A stretch of DNA of 64,000 nt, taken from positions 62,001 through 126,000 of the forward strand of contig NZ_LMID01000012.1 in NCBI RefSeq assembly GCF_001428605.1. The letters are read 5' to 3'. Below the pieces are notes generated by a model, which was not told the origin of the DNA, ran no database searches, and saw only the letters and a list, made by a program, of their open reading frames with translations. Source of the stretch: Sphingomonas sp. Root720. GTDB taxonomy: Bacteria > Pseudomonadota > Alphaproteobacteria > Sphingomonadales > Sphingomonadaceae. A program made the position numbers and the translations under genes. Below are positions 25,182 to 33,075 of this stretch, piece by piece. Positions within the stretch are counted from its first letter, which is position 1, and each line of letters begins with the position of its first letter.

Positions 25182-25681
25182 CCAGGCTGGACAGGATCAT
25201 GGAGCGGATGAGCCGCTCGACCGCGCGCGGCATCTCGCGCCGGAGCTTCTTCGGGCGGGCGACGGCCTTCGGCTTCGCGGCGGCGATGCCGCTTCTCCCC
25301 GTGTCGCGCGCCAATGCTGCGCAGCAACCGGGCGAGAGCGGCGATCCGCAGTCGTGCGATTACTGGCGCTACTGCGCGATCGACGGCTTCCTCTGCTCGT
25401 GCTGCGGCGGCAGCACATCGTCCTGCCCGCCAGGCACCGAGCCGTCGCCGATCACCTGGGTCGGCACCTGCCGCAACCCGGTCGACAACCGCGACTATGT
25501 GATCAGCTACAATGATTGCTGCGGCAAGTCGGGCTGCGGCCGCTGCATGTGCAACCGCAACGAAGGCGACAAGCCGATTCACCAGCCGTCGGGATCGAAC
25601 GACATCAACTGGTGCCTCGGGACCCAGGTCGGCATGATCTACAACTGCTCGACCGCGGTCGTGCTCGGCGCCGCCGACTAG
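25178..25681 (+). CDS. aauA: Aromatic amine dehydrogenase small subunit, TTQ cofactor-bearing
   Basis: A 167-aa catalytic subunit exported by the Tat system (SRRSFFGRATAF at residues 20-31). The TTQ cofactor would form from Trp94 and Trp145, which are 51 residues apart as in the known enzymes. Asp113 (YNDCCG) corresponds to the catalytic base and Asp69 to the aspartate needed for TTQ synthesis. The body (CDYWRYC, GFLCSCCGG, CPPGTEPSPITW, CGRCMC) looks closer to aromatic than to methylamine dehydrogenase. Aligning on Cys157, the active-site Thr of known enzymes appears as Ser158. The comparison rests on remembered family sequences. Product: periplasmic oxidation of arylalkyl or similar primary amines. 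Confidence 0.94.
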   Translation: MTRLDRIMERMSRSTARGISRRSFFGRATAFGFAAAMPLLPVSRANAAQQPGESGDPQSCDYWRYCAIDGFLCSCCGGSTSSCPPGTEPSPITWVGTCRNPVDNRDYVISYNDCCGKSGCGRCMCNRNEGDKPIHQPSGSNDINWCLGTQVGMIYNCSTAVVLGAAD

Positions 25682-25689
25682 GGCAGCCG

Positions 25690-26163
25690 ATGCGTCCGCG
25701 TCTCCTCCTCGCCGCATCCCTGTTCTGCGCCACGGCGGTCGTCGTGGCGCAGGCGGGGGCGACGGCCTCCGGCGGCACGGCGCCGAACATGGCGAGCAAC
25801 GGGCGCAAGCCGCACGTCAACTATATGACCGAATGCCAGGGCTGCCACATGCCCGACGGCCGCGGCATCGCCGGCCATGTGCCGTCGATGAAGGGCGAGG
25901 TGTATCGCTTCCTCGACGTCCCCGGCGGCCGGGCCTTCCTCGTCCAGGTGCCGGGGTCGGCCAATTCGAAGCTCAGCGACGCCGACCTGTCGTCGCTGCT
26001 CAACTGGCTGATCCCGAAGATGGGCGGGCCGGCCGAGGGAGCCTTCAAGCCCTACACCCCCGAGGAGGTCGCCGCCTATCGCGCGCGGCGGATGGTGGAC
26101 GTCGTCAACACCCGCGCGGCGCTGATCACGCGCTTCCCGGCCGAGGCTCCGAAGGCGAACTGA
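25690..26163 (+). CDS. Periplasmic c-type cytochrome of the amine dehydrogenase operon
   Basis: A 157-aa protein with a signal peptide (LLLAASLFCATAVVVAQAGA) and a single CxxCH haem site in MTECQGCHMPDG. The spacing from the haem motif to the C terminus is that of small class I cytochromes, and the fold is capped by a proline-rich tail (KPYTPEEVAAYR). It begins 8 bases after aauA and is the last gene of the operon. Either this or the cytochrome at 22442 should receive electrons from the TTQ enzyme. Confidence 0.9.
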   Translation: MRPRLLLAASLFCATAVVVAQAGATASGGTAPNMASNGRKPHVNYMTECQGCHMPDGRGIAGHVPSMKGEVYRFLDVPGGRAFLVQVPGSANSKLSDADLSSLLNWLIPKMGGPAEGAFKPYTPEEVAAYRARRMVDVVNTRAALITRFPAEAPKAN

Positions 26164-26225
26164 CGCCGGCTCCCCTCCCCGTCATGCCGGTCTCATTTCA
26201 GCATGGCCAAGGCGTTGGGAACCGG

Positions 26226-26930
26226 TCAGCCCTTCACGTCGCGCATCAGCCGGTAGAGCGTCTCGCAGTCGGCGCCGCAGCCGCCGGCGCCGCCCAGCTT
26301 CTGCTGGATGCGACGCACGGTCTCCTCCGCCGCCGCGTCCGAATCCGCCGACAGTTCGAACAGGACGAGCTGCTTCGGCACCGTGACCGGATCGTGCATC
26401 AGCACCTGGTAGAGCGTGTAGGGCACCGCGCTGCCCGCCAGCCCGCCGTCGACGACGGCGCGGATCGCCCCCGCCGACACGCCCGCCGAGCGATGGAGAT
26501 AGAGATGCGTCGGCCTGGCCGCGCCGTCCTTGCGCGCGCCGTCGCCCGCCCGCTCGTAATAGAGGCGCTCGGTGACCTTGATCAGCGGCGTGCCGCGCCC
26601 GACCTGGTCCATCCGCCAGCTCGCCATCAGCATCGCGATGATCGTCTTGTCGATGTCCGGCGACATGATCTGGTAGAGCGCGACATAGGGCTTCTCGCCC
26701 GTAAGGGCGTGGCCGCGCCGCGCCCGCTCATAGCCGGGCACCTCGAGCACGTCGGGGATGTCGATATCGTCGTACCAATGATCGAACTCGGCGGCGCGCG
26801 CCGGATCGAGATTGTGCGACTTGACCATCATCAGCCATTCCTGTGGCTCGGCGGCGGGAGCCGCCGACGCCAGCATCGTCAGCAGCAGTCCGGCGGCCGC
26901 GCCGCGCAGCAGCGCCGGACGCCGCCTCAT
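26226..26930 (-). CDS. Secreted protein of unknown function (EthD/DUF4286-like)
   Basis: A 234-aa protein with a clear signal peptide (LLRGAAAGLLLTMLASAAPAAEP). The mature part has two similar halves of dimeric alpha-beta-barrel character; WLMMVKSHNLDPARAAEFDHWYDDIDIPDVLEVPGYERARRG is split here as the first motif HWYDDIDIPDVL, which recalls EthD-like domains. Function unknown. Its ATG overlaps the stop of the HDAC-like gene by 4 bases (ATGA), so it is the last member of the long minus-strand operon and probably acts in the periplasm on the same substrate class. An alternative start 11 codons upstream would weaken the signal peptide. Confidence 0.75.
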   Translation of the reverse strand: MRRRPALLRGAAAGLLLTMLASAAPAAEPQEWLMMVKSHNLDPARAAEFDHWYDDIDIPDVLEVPGYERARRGHALTGEKPYVALYQIMSPDIDKTIIAMLMASWRMDQVGRGTPLIKVTERLYYERAGDGARKDGAARPTHLYLHRSAGVSAGAIRAVVDGGLAGSAVPYTLYQVLMHDPVTVPKQLVLFELSADSDAAAEETVRRIQQKLGGAGGCGADCETLYRLMRDVKG

Positions 26931-28036
26931 TTCGCCAGTCCCGCGACCAGCCGGTCGATCCACTGGCGGTGGAATTCGGCCGCCTCGGGTCCCGGTTGCC
27001 AGGCCTCGGCCATCTCCAGCACCGGATCGACGACGGCGGTCCGCTCACCGCTCAGCGCCTCCAGCACGGCATGGCCGCAGAAGGGCACATAGGCCTCGGC
27101 ATAACCGCCCTCATGAACGATGACGAGCTTGCCGCCGCACAGCCGCGCGGCGGTGTCGAGCATCTTCTGCGTCAGCAGGCGATAGCTCTCGCTGTGCAGC
27201 AGCATGCGGGCAAGCGGGTCGACGCTGTTCGCGTCCAGCCCGTTCGCGACGATGATCAGCTCGGGCCGGAAATCGTCGAGCGCCGGGATCACCAGGTCGT
27301 CGAACGCCTGGACATAGGCGTCATGCCCGGCCCCGGCCGGCAGAGGTATGTTGAGGTTGTAGCCGAGGCCGGCGCCTTCGCCGCGATCCTCGGCACCGCT
27401 ATAGCCCGGCGGGAAGCAGCGGTCCTGGTGGATCGAGATGGTGAGTATGTCGGCGCGGTCGTAGAAGATCGACTGGGTGCCGTTGCCGTGATGGACGTCC
27501 CAGTCGACCACCGCGACCCGCGAGATGCCGTGGCGCGCCTTCGCCGCCTCGATCGCGATCGGGATGTTGGCGAGCAGGCAGAAGCCCATCGGCGTGTCGG
27601 CGAGGCAATGGTGGCCCGCCGGGCGGCAGAGCGCATAGGCATTGTCCACCTTGCCGCCCAGCACGTCGTCGACCGCCGCGATAGCGAGCCCGCAGGACAG
27701 CATCGCGATCTCGAACCCGCCCTTGCTGAACGGCGCGAGATGGCCGAGGTCGCCGCCGCCGGCGTCGCTCGTCGCCTTGAAACGGTCGATATAATCGCGC
27801 GGATGGACGCGGCAGACATCCTCGACCGTCGCCGCCACCGCCTCGGGCATCGTCAGCTTGCGGGTCAGGCCCGATGCGTTGGCGAGGTTGAGCAGGCGGC
27901 GCTTGGAATCGGGCGTGTCGGCGCCCGCCGTGCCGCTCGGCGGCTGCACCCAGTCGCCGATCGGCAGGAACAGCGCCTGCATGCCGGTGGCGTGCCAGAA
28001 GGTGCGCTCGTCGGTGTAGAAGCCGGTACGGGACAT
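26927..28036 (-). CDS. Histone-deacetylase-like amidohydrolase (class II/acetylpolyamine amidohydrolase)
   Basis: A 369-aa zinc hydrolase of the HDAC superfamily. Zinc and catalytic features: RPAGHH (His dyad), DWDVHHGNGT (Asp and His ligands), GLDAN (second Asp ligand) and the catalytic Tyr in HEGGYAE. No signal peptide, so cytoplasmic. Bacterial relatives remove acetyl groups from acetylpolyamines or other N-acetylated amines. Located in the amidohydrolase operon facing the amine dehydrogenase genes, it fits deacylation of an N-acyl amine. The substrate is inferred, not seen. Confidence 0.92.
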   Translation of the reverse strand: MSRTGFYTDERTFWHATGMQALFLPIGDWVQPPSGTAGADTPDSKRRLLNLANASGLTRKLTMPEAVAATVEDVCRVHPRDYIDRFKATSDAGGGDLGHLAPFSKGGFEIAMLSCGLAIAAVDDVLGGKVDNAYALCRPAGHHCLADTPMGFCLLANIPIAIEAAKARHGISRVAVVDWDVHHGNGTQSIFYDRADILTISIHQDRCFPPGYSGAEDRGEGAGLGYNLNIPLPAGAGHDAYVQAFDDLVIPALDDFRPELIIVANGLDANSVDPLARMLLHSESYRLLTQKMLDTAARLCGGKLVIVHEGGYAEAYVPFCGHAVLEALSGERTAVVDPVLEMAEAWQPGPEAAEFHRQWIDRLVAGLAK

Positions 28037-28055
28037 GGGTGTTCCTTCGTCTCTG

Positions 28056-29747
28056 TCAGTTGGCGGTCAGCGGCGGCGGATTGGCCGCGTCGTAGACGAG
28101 CTCGCCGTCGACGAACGTCATCCGCACCCTGGTGTCGTGGATCTCGGTGACCGGAACCTTGAACGGGTTCTTCTCGGTCACGACGATGTCGGCGTGCATG
28201 CCCGGTTCGATCGAACCGACCAGGTCGCGGTCGCCCATCGCGGCGGCGGCGTTCTCGGTATAGATGCGCAGCGCCTGCTCGAGGGTGACGCGCTCGTCGG
28301 GGGCGATCGTCTTGTCGCCGCCGCCCGGCTTCTGGCGGGTGATCATCGTCTCGATCGCGAGCCACGGATTGACCGAGGGGACGACCGCCCAGTCCGATCC
28401 GGCGATGATGTTGGCACCGCTGTCGAGCGCTTCCCTGATCGGGATGAAGCGCTTCATCATCTCGTCGCCGACCGCGTTGCGGACATCGACGTCGGTGATC
28501 TGGGTCGGATACCAGATATAGGGCGAGAATTCCCAGGTCAGGTGCAGCGCCCGCGCGCGCGGGATGTCCGCCCGGTCGACGAAGGTGCTGTGGCCGATCT
28601 CGTGCGCCGAGCCGCCCCAGCCGTTGACCTTGCGGGCATGTTCGACCGCGTCGATCGCCGAGCGCACTGCCCCGTCGCCGACCGCATGGAACTTCACGTG
28701 CAGGCCCATCCGGTCGAACCGCGCGACGCCCTCGTCGAGCGCCGGCTGCGGGATCATCAGCATGCCGGTCTTGTGCGGATCGCTGTGATAGGGGTGCAGC
28801 ATCGCCGCGGTCAGGCTCTCGGTCGGCACGCCGTCCATGAAGATCTTGACGCAGTCGGTCTTGAAGCGCGGTGCCGCATAGTCGGCGCGGGTGCGGATCA
28901 GCCTCTCGCCGTCGGCGTCGCCGGGCGACCAGACGATGCAGCCCCGCGCCCGCTGCTTGATGATGCCGTCCTTCGACAGGCCGGACAGGGTGCGGACATT
29001 GCCGACCCGCACCGAGGCATCGGTGAAGGACGTGATGCCGAAGGACAGCATCTGCCGCGTCGACAGGGTCATCGCCTTGCGCTTCAGCGCATCGGACGGC
29101 TCGGGCATCGCCTTCTCGATCAGGTCGGCGGCATTCTCCCGGAACAGGCCGGTGGGCTCACCCTTGGCGTCGCGCTCGATGATGCCGCCGGCCGGGTCGG
29201 CGGTGGTGCGGGTGACGCCCGCCGCCGCGATCGCCTTGCTGTTCGCCCAGACGCTGTGATGCGCCTCGTCCGACAACATCACCGGGTTGTTCGGGGCGAC
29301 CTTGTCGAGGAAGCCGCGATTCTGCTCGCCCTTGGCGAAGGAGCCCGCCGACCAGTTGCCGCCGACGATCCAGTCGCCGGGCTTGGCCTTCGCCGCGCAT
29401 TCCTTGATCCGCGCCGCGATCACCGCCGGCTTGGCGGCATAGCCGAAGCCGCAGGCGAATTGCTCCAGCCCGGCGAACTGGGTGTGGACGTGCATGTCGT
29501 GTAGGCCGGGAAACACCGCCGCGCCCTTCAGGTCGACCACCCTGGAAGCATCGCCCCGGAAGGGCTCGATCGCCCTGGCGTCGCCGACCGCGACGATTAC
29601 CCCGCCCCGGATCGCCAGCGCCTCGGCCCAGCCCTTCGGGGTGTAGACCTGCCCGTTGAGCAGGATCGTGTCGGCGGGCGCCTCGGCCATCGCCGTGCCC
29701 GCCAGAAGCAATGCGCCGAGCGCGATCGCCTTCGCCGCCATAGCCAT
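28056..29747 (-). CDS. Exported amidohydrolase (YtcJ/NfdA-like), paralogue 1
   Basis: A 563-aa metal-dependent hydrolase of the amidohydrolase-3 family with a signal peptide (AIALGALLLAGTAMAEA). Metal ligands: the HxH pair in GLHDMHVH, His in VKFHAVGDGA, His in HEIGHSTF and Asp in AGSDWAV. This subfamily includes N-substituted formamide deformylase (NfdA), which releases amines from formamides. One of four clearly homologous copies in the operon (others at 29763, 33072 and 34850); it is most similar to the copy at 29763, sharing EIHDT.VRMTF.DGELVYDAANPPPLT at the C terminus in two stretches. Periplasmic location would place released amine next to the periplasmic TTQ dehydrogenase. Specificity is inference. 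Confidence 0.9.
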   Translation of the reverse strand: MAMAAKAIALGALLLAGTAMAEAPADTILLNGQVYTPKGWAEALAIRGGVIVAVGDARAIEPFRGDASRVVDLKGAAVFPGLHDMHVHTQFAGLEQFACGFGYAAKPAVIAARIKECAAKAKPGDWIVGGNWSAGSFAKGEQNRGFLDKVAPNNPVMLSDEAHHSVWANSKAIAAAGVTRTTADPAGGIIERDAKGEPTGLFRENAADLIEKAMPEPSDALKRKAMTLSTRQMLSFGITSFTDASVRVGNVRTLSGLSKDGIIKQRARGCIVWSPGDADGERLIRTRADYAAPRFKTDCVKIFMDGVPTESLTAAMLHPYHSDPHKTGMLMIPQPALDEGVARFDRMGLHVKFHAVGDGAVRSAIDAVEHARKVNGWGGSAHEIGHSTFVDRADIPRARALHLTWEFSPYIWYPTQITDVDVRNAVGDEMMKRFIPIREALDSGANIIAGSDWAVVPSVNPWLAIETMITRQKPGGGDKTIAPDERVTLEQALRIYTENAAAAMGDRDLVGSIEPGMHADIVVTEKNPFKVPVTEIHDTRVRMTFVDGELVYDAANPPPLTAN

Positions 29748-29762
29748 CGCGGTCTCTCCCTC

Positions 29763-31475
29763 TTATTCGACGGTCAGCGGCGGCGGGTTGGCCGCGTCAT
29801 AGACCAGCTCGCCGTCGATGAAGGTCATCCGGACCTTGGTGTCGTGGATCTCGGTGGCCGCCACCTCGAACGGGTTCTTGTCGACGACGATGATGTCCGC
29901 CCTCATCCCGCGCTCGATCGAACCGACCATGTCGCGGTCGCCCATCAGCCGGGCGCCATTCTCGGTGAAGATCCGGATCGCCTGGTCGACGGTCACCCGC
30001 TCCCCGGCGCCGATGCTTTCCGTGCCGCCGCCGGGCGACTGCCGGGTCACCATCGTCTCGATCGCCAGCCAGGGATTGACCGAGGGCACCACCGGCCAGT
30101 CCGAGCCGACGACGACATTGGCCCCGCTGTCCAGCCCCTCCTTGATCGGGGTAAAGCGGTCGAGCATCTCGTCGCCCACCGCGCGGCGGACATCGACCGA
30201 GACGATCGGCGTGGGATACCAGATATAGGGCGAGAACTCCCAGGTCAGGTTGAGCGGCCGCGCCCGCGGGATGTCCGCGCGGTCGACGAAGCTGTTATGC
30301 GCCAACTCGTGCGACGAACCGCCCCAGCCATTGGTCTTGCGGGCATATTCCACCGCGTCGATCGCGGCGCGCACCGCGCCGTCGCCGGCGGCGTGGAACT
30401 TCATGTGCAGGCCCATCCGGTCGAACCGCGCAACCGCCTCGTTCAGGGCGGGCTGCGGCACCATCAATATGCCCTTGGCCTTGGGGTCGTCGGCCGCCGT
30501 TCCCGGATAGGGATGGACCATCGCCGCAGTGTGGCTCTCGGTCGGGACGCCGTCGAGCATGAACTTGACGCAGTCGGTCTTGAAGCGCGGCGTCGCATAG
30601 CTGGCGCGCGTCTCGATCAGTCGCTCGGCCGCCTCGTCGCCGGGCGACCACAGCACGCAGCCGCGCATGCGCTGCTTGATGATCCCCTCGCCCGACAGGC
30701 CGGACAGCGTCTTCATATTGTCGACCGCGATCAGCGCATCGGTGAAGGACGTGATGCCCTGTGCGAGCATCTGGCGCGCGGCCAGCGTCGCCGCGGCGCG
30801 CTTCGCCGCATCGCCGGGCTCGGGAATCGCCCGCTGCATCGTGAAGGACGCCGCTTCGCGCAGCACCCCGGTCGGGTTACCCTTCGCATCGCGGTCGATC
30901 ACCCCGCCCTCGGGGTTCTTCGTGTCGCGGGTGATGCCGGCGAGCGCCAGCGCCCTGGAATTGGCCCAGCCGCTATGGTGCGATTCGTCGAGCAGGAAGA
31001 CCGGGTTGTTGGGCGCGACCTTGTCGAGGAAGGCGCGGTTCTGCTCGCCCTTCCCGAACACCGCGCCGACCCAGTTGCCGCCGACGATCCACGCGCCGGA
31101 CTGTGCCTTGCTGGCACATTGTCTCACCCGCGCCGCGATCTCGGCGGGCTTGGCGCCATAGGGGAAGCCACAGCTATATTGCTGGAGCCCCGCCATCAGG
31201 AGATGGGCGTGCATGTCGTGCAGCCCCGGAAGCACCGTGGCGCCTTTCAGGTCGAGGACCGTCGACGCATCGCCCTTATAGGCATCCACCGCCTTGGCGT
31301 CGCCCACCGCGACGATCACGCCGTCGCGGACCGCAACCGCTTCCGCCCAGCCGGTGGGCGTATGGACCCGGCCGTTCAGCAGGATGGTATCGGCGGGCTT
31401 CTCCGCCGCGAAGGCCGCCGTCGCGGCCGCCAGCGCGAGCACTCCGCCCGCCATCAGCTTCGCCATCATCCGCAT
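29763..31475 (-). CDS. Exported amidohydrolase (YtcJ/NfdA-like), paralogue 2
   Basis: A 570-aa homologue of the previous protein with its own signal peptide (MAGGVLALAAATAAFAAE). It keeps GLHDMHAH, MKFHAAGDGA, HELAHNSF and VGSDWPV as metal-site motifs. It differs from paralogue 1 mainly around a PGTAADDPKAKG insertion before the MVPQPALNEAV segment. The gap to paralogue 1 is 15 bases, consistent with one transcript. The first codons (MRMM) offer three in-frame ATGs; 31475 is the outermost. Probably the product of a recent tandem duplication followed by divergence of specificity. Confidence 0.9.
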   Translation of the reverse strand: MRMMAKLMAGGVLALAAATAAFAAEKPADTILLNGRVHTPTGWAEAVAVRDGVIVAVGDAKAVDAYKGDASTVLDLKGATVLPGLHDMHAHLLMAGLQQYSCGFPYGAKPAEIAARVRQCASKAQSGAWIVGGNWVGAVFGKGEQNRAFLDKVAPNNPVFLLDESHHSGWANSRALALAGITRDTKNPEGGVIDRDAKGNPTGVLREAASFTMQRAIPEPGDAAKRAAATLAARQMLAQGITSFTDALIAVDNMKTLSGLSGEGIIKQRMRGCVLWSPGDEAAERLIETRASYATPRFKTDCVKFMLDGVPTESHTAAMVHPYPGTAADDPKAKGILMVPQPALNEAVARFDRMGLHMKFHAAGDGAVRAAIDAVEYARKTNGWGGSSHELAHNSFVDRADIPRARPLNLTWEFSPYIWYPTPIVSVDVRRAVGDEMLDRFTPIKEGLDSGANVVVGSDWPVVPSVNPWLAIETMVTRQSPGGGTESIGAGERVTVDQAIRIFTENGARLMGDRDMVGSIERGMRADIIVVDKNPFEVAATEIHDTKVRMTFIDGELVYDAANPPPLTVE

Positions 31476-31494
31476 CGCCCGTCTCCCCTGTCGA

Positions 31495-33075
31495 TCATAA
31501 GGCGGCCAACCCCTCGGTCTCGGCCTTCAATTCGCGCAGGAAGGCTTCGAGTTCGGCCTTGCGGCCGGGCAGCAGCGCCTTGCCCGCCGGGGACAGCACC
31601 CGGTCCGGAACATTGGCGAGATTGGCTTCGAGCATCTTCGCCATCGCGGGCCCGTCGGGCTGGCCCCCCTGCGGATCGGCCAGCGCCATAACCCGCGCTA
31701 CGCCGACCGCGCCGAGCCAGTCGAGCGCATCGGCATCGTGCAGGTAGAGTGCCTCTGGCGTCTTCGGATCGCGATCGAACATATGGGTGCGGATCGCCGC
31801 GCGGACGGCGTCCAGCTTGCGCTCGGGAAAGCCGCTGCCCTTCAGGATCGTGTCGACGGTGTCGGCGGCGCGGTCGGCATGGTCGACGTCCTTCGCCTCC
31901 CATTTCGGGAAGGCGGCCATGTCGTGGAGATAGGCCGCCGCGAACAGTACGTCGTCGTCGAGCACGACGCCGTCGGCGCGCGCCATCTGCCGCGCCAGCA
32001 CATAGTCGCGCGCGCTGTGCGAATAACCCCAGGCCGGGTTGCGAAACTCGGCCGCCGCCAGCGCGCGCACCGTGGCGCGCCATCCCGCCTCGGCACGGTG
32101 CCCGACCGTCGACGCCCGCACCGGTACATGCTCCATCACGCTGTACTTCAGGAAGAAGTCGGCCTGCTTATAGCTCGGGTAGAGCGCGATCATCTGCGCC
32201 ATCGCTTCGTCGGGCGTCTTCGCCTGTGCGGTCACCTTCAGGAAATCGTCGATATAGCGCACCGATCGATCGAAGATCCGCATGTCGCTCGGGTCGCCAT
32301 GCCCCGGATAGACGATCGGGTTGAGCGTCGCGTAGCGCGCCTTGATCTTCAGCAGCTCGGCGCGCCAGTTGTTCAGATCCTCGCGGCTGATGTCGTCGCC
32401 CATCCAGAAATGGACGCCTTCATAGCCGAAGTCCGACAGGAACAGCGCGTTGAGGTCGGGGCTGTAGACCGTGGTGATATGGGGCGCCTCGGCGCGCATA
32501 TGATCGGTGTCGAGCTCGAGCGTGCCGCCGCCGGCCATCTCCAGACGGGGTGACGCCAGTACTCCGATGGTGCGCTCATAGTCGAAGCCGTCCGGATGCT
32601 CTGCCGTCCTGGGCTTCAGCGCGGGGTCGAGCGGCGGCTCGGCGCCGGTCTCGCCGCCCGTGTCCATGTAGATCGCGTAGCGCTTGATGTCGGCCTTGAT
32701 GTCCTCGTTCGCGACGACGATGCGCGCGTCGGGGAAGGCCTCGCGGAACACCGCCATGCCGGTGAAATGGTCGGTATGCCCATGGCTGATCAGGATATGC
32801 GTCAGCGGCAGCTTCATCGCCTTGATCATGGCGACGAGCTTGCGCGCCTCGGCCGCCTTGCGCTGCACGTCCATGACGACCAGCGAGCGGCCGTTGGAGA
32901 AGATGAACGAGTTCACGGTGGCGAAGTCGCCCTTGTAGACCGTGACCGTCAGCTTGTGCCGGGCCGCGGCAGCCGGCGGCGCGGCGGGCAACGCGATAGG
33001 CGCCGCCGCCATCGTCGTCAGCAAGGCGAGCGCGCCGGTGCGGAGAGCGGCGCGCACCACCTCGCGGGCCGTCAT
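31495..33075 (-). CDS. Exported metallo-beta-lactamase/HD-domain fusion protein
   Basis: A 526-aa protein with a signal peptide (ALALLTTMAAAPIALPAAPP). Residues about 45-310 are an MBL-fold hydrolase with SHGHTDHF (HxHxDH), the Asp in FLSDFGYEG and the His in YPGHGDP. Residues about 340-520 form an HD domain: SHSARDYVLA, AAYLHDM, VDHADRAA and LHDADALDWLG provide the H...HD...H...D set. The fusion is unusual because HD phosphohydrolases are mostly cytoplasmic. Start and upstream amidohydrolase stop overlap (ATGA), so it is part of the operon. Hydrolysis of an ester, lactone or amide by the MBL part is plausible; the HD part has no assigned role. Confidence 0.85.
   Translation of the reverse strand: MTAREVVRAALRTGALALLTTMAAAPIALPAAPPAAAARHKLTVTVYKGDFATVNSFIFSNGRSLVVMDVQRKAAEARKLVAMIKAMKLPLTHILISHGHTDHFTGMAVFREAFPDARIVVANEDIKADIKRYAIYMDTGGETGAEPPLDPALKPRTAEHPDGFDYERTIGVLASPRLEMAGGGTLELDTDHMRAEAPHITTVYSPDLNALFLSDFGYEGVHFWMGDDISREDLNNWRAELLKIKARYATLNPIVYPGHGDPSDMRIFDRSVRYIDDFLKVTAQAKTPDEAMAQMIALYPSYKQADFFLKYSVMEHVPVRASTVGHRAEAGWRATVRALAAAEFRNPAWGYSHSARDYVLARQMARADGVVLDDDVLFAAAYLHDMAAFPKWEAKDVDHADRAADTVDTILKGSGFPERKLDAVRAAIRTHMFDRDPKTPEALYLHDADALDWLGAVGVARVMALADPQGGQPDGPAMAKMLEANLANVPDRVLSPAGKALLPGRKAELEAFLRELKAETEGLAAL

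Noticed and set aside
29844-31691. Long plus-strand open frames opposite the amidohydrolase genes (here and at 34856-36775)
   Set aside because: Both mirror well-defined amidohydrolases on the minus strand and have no recognisable domain, signal peptide or ribosome site.
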